From assembly GCA_020430005.1 (NCBI GenBank), contig JAGQKQ010000033.1, positions 1-12,425 on the forward strand: a DNA stretch of 12,425 nt. Reading direction: 5' to 3'. Below the pieces are notes generated by a model. It ran no database searches, was not told the origin of the DNA, and saw only the letters and a list, made by a program, of their open reading frames with translations. Positions 7,517 to 12,425 of this stretch are shown here, piece after piece (position 1 is the stretch's first letter; each line of letters starts with the position of its first letter). The position numbers and the translations under genes were made by a program. The DNA comes from Candidatus Omnitrophota bacterium (GTDB lineage: Bacteria > Omnitrophota > Gorgyraeia > Zapsychrales > Zapsychraceae).

Positions 7517-9307
7517 ATGAATCAGAAATTTATCAGAAATTTTTCTATCATTGCCCACATTGACCATGGTAAGTCTACCTTGGCTGACCGTCTATTGCTG
7601 TTTGCCGGTGCTATTGATGAACGCAAGTTTAAGAATCAACTGCTGGATGACATGGATCTGGAAAGAGAGCGTGGTATTACGATTAAGGCTTCTGCGGTCC
7701 GCCTGGAATATAAGGCCGATGATGGAAATCAATACGTTCTTAATATAATTGATACTCCCGGTCATGTGGATTTTTCTTATGAAGTGGAAAAATCTTTAAG
7801 GGCCTGCGAAGGGGCTTTATTGGTGGTCGATGCCACTCAGGGAGTTGAATCTCAAACCGTCGCTAATTTTTATCTCGCCATTGAAAACAATCTCGAAATT
7901 CTTCCTGTTTTAAATAAGATTGATGTCGCCAGTGTGGATATTGATCATGCCAAACTATCGGTAATGGAAACCTTGAATTTTAAAGAAGAACATATTCAGT
8001 TAGTTTCCGCTAAGGAAGGTCTTGGTATTAAAGAGCTCTTTGAAAAAATTGTCAGTTTTATTCCGGCGCCGGAAGGAGATCCGGAAGCCCCGCTAAAAGC
8101 ACTTATTTTTGATATGAAGTATGACATCTATAAAGGAGTCATTGTTTATGTGCGCATTATGGACGGCGTCTTAACACCAAATAAGAAAATTAAGATGATT
8201 CACATGGATAAAGAATACAATGTGGAAGAGGTTGGTGTTTTTGTTCCTGAAATCAAGACGGTTAAACAATTATCCGCCGGAGAAGTCGGGTACCTGACAT
8301 GTAATATCCATGAACCGCGTAACGTTCGCGTGGGGGATACAATTACCGATGCCAAGACTCCTTGCAAAGAGCCTTTAGAAGGATATCGACAGTTGAATCC
8401 GCTGGTTTTTTGCGGGGTTTATCCCGTCAATACCAAAGATTTTATGGAGTTAAGGGAAGCGATTGAAAAGTTACGGTTAAGCGATCCCAGTCTTGTGTAT
8501 GAACCGGAAACATCACAGTCTTTTGGTAATGGTTTTCGCTGCGGATTTCTGGGTCTGCTTCATATGGAAGTTGTACAGGAACGTCTGCAGCGCGAATATG
8601 ATTTAAATTTAATCTTAACAACGCCGAATGTTCAGTTTAAGATAGTAACAAAGGCCGGAGAAGAGATCGATCTGGACAGTCCAACAGAGTTGCCGGATTT
8701 GAGTAATATTAAGGAAGCCGCCGAGCCGTATTTGACGGTGACGATTATGACACCGGTTGAGCATATGGATGGTGTGATGGAGTTGGCGAAGCGCAAGCGC
8801 GGTATTTTTGTCAGCAGTGAATACATTTCGGACCGCATGAAAATTCTTTTTGATATTCCGTTGTCGGAGGTGATTGTTGATTTTAATGACATGATCAAAT
8901 CCATCACGCGTGGTTACGGTTCTATTGATTATAAGATGAAAGGATATCTGCCGGCAAATATTTCGAAGCTGGATATTCTTATTAACGGTAAAGTGTGTGA
9001 TGCCTTTTCCACGCTTGTTCACAAAGAACATGCGTATGATAAAGGTTTGAATTTGGTGACGAAACTTAAAGAACTTATTCCACAGCAACTTTTTGAAGTT
9101 CGTATTCAGGCGGCCTGTGATGGACGTATTATTTCGAGTGCGCGTGTCAAAGCGATGGGAAAAAATGTTACGGCAAAATGTTACGGCGGGGATATTACCC
9201 GAAAACGAAAATTATGGGAAAAACAAAAAGAAGGGAAGAAGCGCTTAAAGCAAATCGGTAATGTGGAAATTCCACAAGAAGCCTTTATGGCGGCGCTGAA
9301 AATTTAA
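7517..9307 (+). CDS. lepA: Elongation factor 4 (LepA), ribosome back-translocase GTPase
   Basis: EF4 is a translational GTPase related to EF-G that acts on stalled or stressed ribosomes and influences subunit biogenesis. The 596-residue product is full length. The G domain shows G1 AHIDHGKST (13-21), the switch block LERERGITIKAS (48-59), G3 DTPGH (79-83), G4 NKID (133-136) and G5 SAK (164-166). The EF4-specific C-terminal domain is present, including GYLPANISKLDILINGK, HKEHAYDKG, CYGGDITRKRKLWEKQKEGK and a terminal IPQEAFMAAL. The start MNQKFIRNFSIIAHIDHG fits the family. There is no Shine-Dalgarno; the structured element ends 8 nt upstream of the ATG. lepA followed by lepB is a classic bacterial gene pair, here with a 1-nt gap. 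Confidence 0.96.
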   Translation: MNQKFIRNFSIIAHIDHGKSTLADRLLLFAGAIDERKFKNQLLDDMDLERERGITIKASAVRLEYKADDGNQYVLNIIDTPGHVDFSYEVEKSLRACEGALLVVDATQGVESQTVANFYLAIENNLEILPVLNKIDVASVDIDHAKLSVMETLNFKEEHIQLVSAKEGLGIKELFEKIVSFIPAPEGDPEAPLKALIFDMKYDIYKGVIVYVRIMDGVLTPNKKIKMIHMDKEYNVEEVGVFVPEIKTVKQLSAGEVGYLTCNIHEPRNVRVGDTITDAKTPCKEPLEGYRQLNPLVFCGVYPVNTKDFMELREAIEKLRLSDPSLVYEPETSQSFGNGFRCGFLGLLHMEVVQERLQREYDLNLILTTPNVQFKIVTKAGEEIDLDSPTELPDLSNIKEAAEPYLTVTIMTPVEHMDGVMELAKRKRGIFVSSEYISDRMKILFDIPLSEVIVDFNDMIKSITRGYGSIDYKMKGYLPANISKLDILINGKVCDAFSTLVHKEHAYDKGLNLVTKLKELIPQQLFEVRIQAACDGRIISSARVKAMGKNVTAKCYGGDITRKRKLWEKQKEGKKRLKQIGNVEIPQEAFMAALKI

Positions 9308-9308
9308 A

Positions 9309-9905
9309 ATGAACGAACAACCGAAAATCACAAAAGAACATGCCAAAGCTGTCGCCAAAGAGTGGATTGAGGCGATTGTTATTGCTTTTGTGTTGGCGAT
9401 GTTCATCCGTACCTTTTTTATTCAGGCCTTTAAAATTCCAAGCGGATCTATGGAAAAAACATTGATGATCAAGGACCGTCTTATGGTTACCAAACTGGAT
9501 TACGGTCCGAAAGTGCCGTTCACGTCAAAGCGTCTGCCTGGATTCGGTAAGCCGGAACGGGGCGATATTATTGTTTTTAAATATCCCGAAAATCCAAAAC
9601 GGGCTTTTATTAAACGTCTTATCGCCTTCGGCGGTGAACAGGTTGAAATCCGTGAAGGGGATATCTATATTAACGGCCAATTGGTGGAGGATCCGGTTAT
9701 TAAAAATATTTACTATTACAATAGAGGCGACTTTGGAAAAGAGGGGCAAATTATTACAGTCCCCGAACATTACTATTTTGTTCTCGGAGATAATAGTGCT
9801 TCCAGTAGCGACAGCCGGTATTGGGGATTTGTTCCTGAAATTAACCTGATCGGGAAGGCCCAGTTTATCTTCTGGCCGCCTCAGAGAATCCGTTTCTTAA
9901 AATGA
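9309..9905 (+). CDS. lepB: Signal peptidase I
   Basis: This inner-membrane serine protease removes signal peptides from exported proteins. The 198-residue product has a hydrophobic N-terminal anchor (about residues 19-40, EWIEAIVIAFVLAMFIRTFF) and then the catalytic Ser47 in KIPSGSMEKTL. The general-base Lys102 is in RAFIKRLIAFGGE, and the conserved GDNSASSSDSRYWG box is at 160-173, followed by VPEINLIGKAQFIFWP. It has a single N-terminal anchor and a short form, as in many non-enterobacterial enzymes. It starts 1 nt after the lepA stop with no Shine-Dalgarno, so translation is probably coupled to lepA. The end overlaps the following lipoprotein gene by ATGA. Confidence 0.95.
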   Translation: MNEQPKITKEHAKAVAKEWIEAIVIAFVLAMFIRTFFIQAFKIPSGSMEKTLMIKDRLMVTKLDYGPKVPFTSKRLPGFGKPERGDIIVFKYPENPKRAFIKRLIAFGGEQVEIREGDIYINGQLVEDPVIKNIYYYNRGDFGKEGQIITVPEHYYFVLGDNSASSSDSRYWGFVPEINLIGKAQFIFWPPQRIRFLK

Positions 9906-10270
9906 TGAAGTCCATTCCTTCCATTCTTTTTGTGATGTTGATTTTTGTTTGTGCCGGCTGCCAAACAACACGGCAGCAGACGGTAAACAATCAACGTCCC
10001 CCTGAAACCATACAGGAGGAAATCCAGTCGTTAGGTTCTGTTGCCGGCGCCATGGCCGGAGGAGAATCTTTATCGGAAGAAGAGCTTAAAGCTCTGGCCA
10101 AAGATTTGAGAAAAGATCCGGAAGCTCGCAGTGCCGTAGAAGCTATTACCGAATCGGTTAGTCAGCCTGTGAAAAGGGTCAAGTATAGTCCGGCAACCGG
10201 TAAGCGTTATGCACCGCACATGACCGAAGATCCTGAGACCGGAGTTCCTTTGGAATGGCTGGAGGAATAA
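9902..10270 (+). CDS. Small lipoprotein with a cysteine-free zinc-ribbon-like C-terminus
   Basis: The 122-residue product begins with a lipoprotein signal peptide: a short basic start (MMK), a hydrophobic stretch and a lipobox VCAGC with the lipidated Cys at residue 20. The mature part has a polar linker, a predicted acidic helical segment (about 55-86, LSEEELKALAKDLRKDPEAR), and a C-terminal block from 94 on: YSPATGKRYAPHMTEDP and ETGVPLEWLEE. That block has the framework of a CPxCG-x10-CPxCG zinc ribbon, but the cysteine positions are Ser96, Thr99, Asp110 and Thr113. The function is unknown and I recognise no family. The ATG at 9902 overlaps the lepB stop; a second ATG at 9905 would remove one residue. 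Its place between signal peptidase and pgsA suggests an envelope role (inference). Confidence 0.85.
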   Translation: MMKSIPSILFVMLIFVCAGCQTTRQQTVNNQRPPETIQEEIQSLGSVAGAMAGGESLSEEELKALAKDLRKDPEARSAVEAITESVSQPVKRVKYSPATGKRYAPHMTEDPETGVPLEWLEE

Positions 10271-10276
10271 CAGCGT

Positions 10277-10825
10277 ATGCCGATGACGGTCGCGAATATT
10301 ATTACTATTTTCCGAATCCTCACCATTCCATTCTTCATCGCCACCATTCTTTATTACACCCAAGAAACTGATTATCTAAGATATGTCGCGTTAGGCATTT
10401 TTTTGTTTTCCTCGGTGTCTGATGCCGTGGATGGGTACATTGCCCGCAAGCATGGACAGATGACCGATATCGGAGCTGTCCTTGATCCATTAGCGGATAA
10501 ACTTCTTTTAATTAGCGCGTTTATATGTTTATATAAGGTAGGAGTGAATTTTCCTGTTGTCCGTTTTCCACTGTGGTTGATCGTGGCGGTCTTAAGCCGG
10601 GATATCATTGTTTTAGGCGGTATTCTGGTTATCCATATTCTCAGAGGGAAGGTTAAAATGAAAACAACCTTCTTGGGAAAGGCGACAACCTTTTTTCAAA
10701 TGATCTGTGTGCTTTTAATGCTGTTGCAATGGATTATTTCTCCGCTAGTATGGTATATAACAGCTTTTTTAAGTATTATTTCCGCTGTCGATTATCTGCG
10801 CAGGGGAATGACACAATTAGGGTGA
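10277..10825 (+). CDS. pgsA: CDP-alcohol phosphatidyltransferase, probable phosphatidylglycerophosphate synthase
   Basis: A membrane enzyme transferring a phosphatidyl group from CDP-diacylglycerol, probably to glycerol 3-phosphate. The 182-residue product carries the complete CDP-alcohol phosphotransferase signature DGx2ARx8Gx3Dx3D, beginning at Asp52, with Asp49, Asp52, Asp70 and Asp74 as metal-binding residues (SDAVDGYIARKHG, then VLDPLAD). The N-terminus TVANIITIFRILTIPFF matches PgsA-type proteins, and about five to six hydrophobic segments follow. GGAGG at 10261-10265 is 11 nt before the ATG at 10277, which supports this start over the in-frame ATG at 10283. A closely related enzyme using another alcohol cannot be excluded, but size and the N-terminal motif favour PgsA. 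The neighbouring plsY also supports phospholipid synthesis. Confidence 0.9.
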   Translation: MPMTVANIITIFRILTIPFFIATILYYTQETDYLRYVALGIFLFSSVSDAVDGYIARKHGQMTDIGAVLDPLADKLLLISAFICLYKVGVNFPVVRFPLWLIVAVLSRDIIVLGGILVIHILRGKVKMKTTFLGKATTFFQMICVLLMLLQWIISPLVWYITAFLSIISAVDYLRRGMTQLG

Positions 10826-10863
10826 TCCGCCTTCGTTTTACATCGTGAAAGAAAAAGGCGGAT
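10825..10863 (+). promoter_or_regulatory. Hairpin between pgsA and plsY
   Basis: atccgcctt (10825-10833) pairs perfectly with aaggcggat (10855-10863), leaving a 21-nt loop. It begins on the last base of the pgsA stop and lies 53 nt before the plsY start. No T run follows, so it is not a classic terminator. It could act as an RNA processing or stability element, or as an attenuator that separates plsY expression from the upstream genes. Confidence 0.45.
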
Positions 10864-10916
10864 TTCGCTGCAGAAATGAAAAGAAACAAGGATATGAGTT
10901 TGGAGAGCTTCATTTT

Positions 10917-11549
10917 ATGATATTAACGATCGCGATCATATTGAGTTATCTTCTCGGGTCCATTCCAACGGCCTACATTTACGGACGTGTGTATAAAGGG
11001 ATTGATATTCGGGAGCACGGTTCTGGCAATGTCGGAGCTACCAATGTTTTCCGAGTTTTGGGCAAAGGCCCGGGTATTATTGTTCTTCTGATCGACATTT
11101 TAAAAGGCGTTTTGGCTGTCGCAGGGGTTTCGACAGTGCTGTCATTGGCGGATATTCTCCATTACATTTTATTGGGATTTGCGGTCGTTGCCGGCCATAA
11201 TTGGACTATCTTCCTGAAGTTTAAAGGGGGAAAAGGGGTGGCGACCAGTCTGGGCGTATTAATCGGGTTGACGCTTAAAATTCCTTCCATTCAAATCGTT
11301 TTGTTGATTACATTGGGCAGCTGGATAGTGGTTTTTATTATAACCAGACTTGTCTCGCTGGCCTCTATGATTGCCGCCGTTATCCTGGCGATTGCTATGG
11401 TGGCGACGGATCAACCACTACCACTCATTTGTTTGGGTTCGCTGTTTTGCGTGTTTGTTATTTTTCGGCACCGGCCGAATATTGACCGCCTTCTTAAAGG
11501 TGAAGAGCCCAAAGTTCCTTCCTTATGGCCCTTCAGTAAACATAAATAA
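10917..11549 (+). CDS. plsY: Glycerol-3-phosphate acyltransferase PlsY
   Basis: PlsY makes lysophosphatidic acid from acyl-phosphate and glycerol 3-phosphate, the first step of membrane phospholipid synthesis. The 210-residue product is hydrophobic, with about five membrane segments and the three family motifs: HGSGNVGATN (34-43), GHNW...KFKGGKGVATS (93-111) and RHRPNIDRLLKGEE (184-197). The ATG at 10917 was chosen because it gives the usual MILTIAIILSYLLGSIPTA start and has GGAG at 10902-10905. An in-frame GTG at 10845 would add 24 charged residues that do not fit the family and would start inside the intergenic hairpin. This is the last gene of the run; no clear intrinsic terminator follows it directly. 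Confidence 0.94.
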   Translation: MILTIAIILSYLLGSIPTAYIYGRVYKGIDIREHGSGNVGATNVFRVLGKGPGIIVLLIDILKGVLAVAGVSTVLSLADILHYILLGFAVVAGHNWTIFLKFKGGKGVATSLGVLIGLTLKIPSIQIVLLITLGSWIVVFIITRLVSLASMIAAVILAIAMVATDQPLPLICLGSLFCVFVIFRHRPNIDRLLKGEEPKVPSLWPFSKHK

Positions 11550-11589
11550 CTGCAGTATAATAACTTATGGAATATCATAAAATGACCAT

Positions 11590-11642
11590 TCTGGAGCCAT
11601 AACAGCTACTAAGGAAACGTTTCCTTTAAAGTTATGGCCAGA
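11590..11642. repeat. Nested inverted repeat containing a 16-bp perfect palindrome
   Basis: The outer arms are tctgg-ag-ccataac (11590-11603) and gttatggccaga (11631-11642), 12 pairs with a 2-nt bulge. Inside lies aaggaaacgtttcctt (11611-11626), a perfect 16-bp palindrome. The AAACGTTT core with a central CG resembles the half-site geometry of LacI/GalR-family operators, which is known for that family. No LacI-type gene is in the window. No T run follows, so this is not a standard intrinsic terminator for plsY. It lies just upstream of a possible promoter at 11645-11672 and could be an operator, a cruciform-forming site or a short repeat element. Confidence 0.5.
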
Positions 11643-11644
11643 CC

Positions 11645-11672
11645 TTGCCGTCGGCCCCTCAAATGTTATACT
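11645..11672 (+). promoter_or_regulatory. Possible sigma-70 promoter upstream of the orphan gene
   Basis: TTGCCG (11645-11650) and TATACT (11667-11672) are separated by 16 nt, which fits a -35/-10 pair. Transcription would start near 11679, giving a leader of about 22 nt for the gene at 11701. It lies between two inverted repeats, consistent with a regulated promoter. The assignment rests on hexamer match and position only. Confidence 0.45.
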
Positions 11673-11699
11673 CCCACTGTAACTTGAGAGTGGGGGTAT
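11668..11699. promoter_or_regulatory. Inverted repeat overlapping the -10 and start of the orphan gene
   Basis: atactcccact (11668-11678) faces agtgggggtat (11689-11699), 11 positions with one T/G mismatch and a 10-nt spacer; the right arm ends one base before the ATG at 11701. As DNA it would be an operator covering the -10 and start site. As RNA from an upstream promoter it would form a hairpin hiding the G-rich stretch 11692-11696, the only possible ribosome site. That stretch is unusually close to the ATG. Confidence 0.45.
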
Positions 11700-11700
11700 T

Positions 11701-12057
11701 ATGCAGAAGTTAATGATTAAAAAAATCAGTGATCCCAAAAGAAAAACAAAGGCGATCACAATTACCCAGAAAACGCAGGACAAAGAAAGCTTTACCTTCG
11801 TTAAGAAAAGTTTTCTCTACAAAGTCCGCAAAACATCTCAAATCAGCCCCAAGGTTGATGCTCCTCAGATTTTTATCCGTAAATTTTTTGATACAAAACG
11901 TGGTGTAGAAAGCTTCCGCCTTCAGGTTCGCGGGTGCTTTTATATCAACCATAATCGTATGCTATTAAGGGTTAATTTTACCCATACACTGAATATACAG
12001 ATTTTGTGGAAGTCAAAAGTTTTCTCCCCCAAAAAGCCAGTTATGCTGGCTGACTGA
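11701..12057 (+). CDS. Highly basic hypothetical protein, 118 residues
   Basis: I do not recognise this protein. It has 27 Lys/Arg against 7 Asp/Glu. The N-terminal half is lysine-rich and polar (ISDPKRKTKAITITQK). The second half alternates hydrophobic and polar residues as in beta strands (GVESFRLQVRGCFYI, RMLLRVNFTHTLNIQILW). There is no signal peptide or membrane segment. Such charge suggests nucleic acid or ribosome binding, but this is only inference. The frame is open for 357 nt, with a possible promoter at 11645-11672 and an intrinsic terminator 27 nt after the stop, so it looks like a one-gene transcription unit. The ribosome site is poor (GGGGGT three bases from the ATG). The region could instead be a structured non-coding RNA with a fortuitous frame. 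Confidence 0.5.
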   Translation: MQKLMIKKISDPKRKTKAITITQKTQDKESFTFVKKSFLYKVRKTSQISPKVDAPQIFIRKFFDTKRGVESFRLQVRGCFYINHNRMLLRVNFTHTLNIQILWKSKVFSPKKPVMLAD

Positions 12058-12077
12058 CGCTTGTACAGAATACAAGC
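12035..12077 (+). other. Two tandem hairpins before the terminator
   Basis: agccag/ctggct (12035-12040 with 12046-12051, 5-nt loop) lies at the very end of the orphan reading frame. gcttgta/tacaagc (12059-12065 with 12071-12077, 5-nt loop) begins two bases after its stop. With the terminator they make three consecutive stem-loops within 80 nt, more structure than a simple mRNA end needs. Confidence 0.5.
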
Positions 12078-12083
12078 TACCAT

Positions 12084-12116
12084 GCGGAAGGTCCCCCGAG
12101 CCTTCCGCTTTTTTTT
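12084..12116 (+). terminator. Intrinsic (rho-independent) terminator
   Basis: gcggaagg (12084-12091) pairs perfectly with ccttccgc (12101-12108) across a 9-nt loop and is followed directly by eight T residues (12109-12116). This is the clearest terminator in the window. It ends the transcript carrying the orphan gene, and possibly read-through from the plsY operon. Confidence 0.9.
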
Positions 12117-12120
12117 GAGC

Positions 12121-12253
12121 TATAATCTGCAGACACGCGGGATCGTCTACGCATGACTGTGGATAATAAACGTACCTATCATATTTTGGGGTATGTTACG
12201 CATCCCATTTTGTAGGAAAGTTCTTGCTTAAAACAGCAATTGTTTGGTAAACT
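12121..12253 (+). promoter_or_regulatory. Candidate promoters in the spacer before the last gene
   Basis: Two candidates can be seen. A perfect TATAAT at 12121-12126 follows the terminator but has no good -35. TTGCTT (12224-12229) and TAAACT (12248-12253) are 18 nt apart and would give a leader of roughly 60 nt for the lipoprotein gene at 12319. The latter is the better placed. ttgct/agcaa at 12224-12228 and 12235-12239 forms a small inverted repeat over its -35. The rest of 12117-12318 holds nothing else I can support. Confidence 0.3.
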
Positions 12254-12318
12254 ATCTTTCTCAAGTAAGCACCGGACATATCTTTTATCAGCAACCTTAA
12301 ATTAACTACGTTAGCCCC

Positions 12319-12425
12319 ATGAAAAAGTTTTTCATTTTTTTATGTCTTATTGTCTTTGTTGCCGGATGTGCGACATCTAAACAAAACACCCCAAAAACAC
12401 CTACGTTAACTGATCAGTCAAATGA
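12319..12425 (+). CDS. Lipoprotein, N-terminal part only (cut by window end)
   Basis: An open frame begins MKKFFIFLCLIVFVAGCATS and stays open for 35 codons to the last base. It has a basic start, a hydrophobic core and a lipobox VAGC with the lipidated Cys at residue 17, followed by a Lys/Thr/Pro/Gln-rich linker (residues 20-30). This is a typical type II signal peptide. The rest of the gene lies outside the window, so its function cannot be judged. No Shine-Dalgarno precedes the ATG. It lies downstream of a terminator, so it probably belongs to a separate transcription unit. Confidence 0.75.
   Translation, partial: MKKFFIFLCLIVFVAGCATSKQNTPKTPTLTDQSN

Noticed and set aside
10845..10916. 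GTG-started 24-residue extension of plsY
   Set aside because: The added residues are charged and unlike PlsY N-termini, the GTG lies within the loop of the intergenic hairpin, and the ATG at 10917 gives the family start with a GGAG upstream.
11565..11783. Minus-strand frame of 72 residues with a hydrophobic N-terminus
   Set aside because: The hydrophobic stretch is what antisense of a lysine-rich plus-strand region gives; it has no ribosome site and crosses the inverted repeats and promoter.
11710..11952. Minus-strand frame of 80 residues opposite the orphan gene
   Set aside because: No ribosome site or terminator supports it; the plus-strand frame has a candidate promoter and a terminator in the right places.
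11701..12116. tmRNA, 6S RNA or RNase P RNA in the structured region
   Set aside because: None of the conserved sequence landmarks of these RNAs (tRNA-like T-arm, RNase P core motifs, long closing stem) could be found.
11550..12132. CTGCAG plus TATAAT-like sequences at both ends of the orphan unit as terminal inverted repeats of a mobile element
   Set aside because: Only the 6-base palindromic CTGCAG matches exactly; the flanking AT-rich bases align only with a gap, and no target-site duplication is seen.
12153..12215. 20-residue reading frame (MTVDNKRTYHILGYVTHPIL) in the spacer
   Set aside because: No Shine-Dalgarno and no coding signal beyond length; it may be chance, though a leader peptide cannot be excluded.

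Overview
The window is almost entirely a dense, single-strand (+) run of bacterial housekeeping genes. From a 108-nt leader with one good ribosome site, thirteen genes run from 109 to 11549. Nearly all touch or overlap (TAATG, TGATG and ATGA junctions), so they probably form one long operon or a few nested ones. The mix of genes, moderate base composition and Gram-negative-style lipoproteins would fit an uncultivated phylum such as Omnitrophota. That placement is an inference from gene order and protein flavour, not a demonstrated identity.

Region by region: 109-2742 holds genome maintenance genes (YebC/PmpR, RuvC, RuvA, ScpB); RuvB and ScpA are absent from the neighbourhood. 2742-6772 is an aromatic amino acid block: a chorismate mutase/prephenate dehydratase fusion with an ACT domain, a HisC-type aminotransferase, a type I-beta DAHP synthase with an N-terminal regulatory domain, and prephenate/arogenate dehydrogenase. 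Together they commit carbon to the shikimate pathway and carry chorismate to phenylalanine and tyrosine. Cytidylate kinase (6777-7436) follows directly, without the aroA gene that often sits between tyrA and cmk. An 80-nt gap (7437-7516) is filled by a strongly structured element with a possible pseudoknot, ending 8 nt before lepA. Then come lepA (EF4), lepB (signal peptidase I), a small lipoprotein, pgsA and plsY, a translation/secretion/phospholipid block at the membrane.

After plsY the character changes. Positions 11550-11700 are packed with inverted repeats, including a 16-bp perfect palindrome with an AAACGTTT core inside a larger hairpin, and a second repeat overlapping a sigma-70-like promoter. 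A highly basic 118-residue protein of unknown function (11701-12057) follows, then a run of hairpins and a clear intrinsic terminator (12084-12116). A 202-nt spacer with possible promoters leads to the start of another lipoprotein gene, cut off by the window edge.

The most unusual points are: the 9902-10270 lipoprotein, whose C-terminus has the spacing and framework of a double-knuckle zinc ribbon with all four cysteines replaced; the structured element before lepA; and the small self-contained unit at 11590-12116. No CRISPR array, transposase, tRNA or rRNA was seen.
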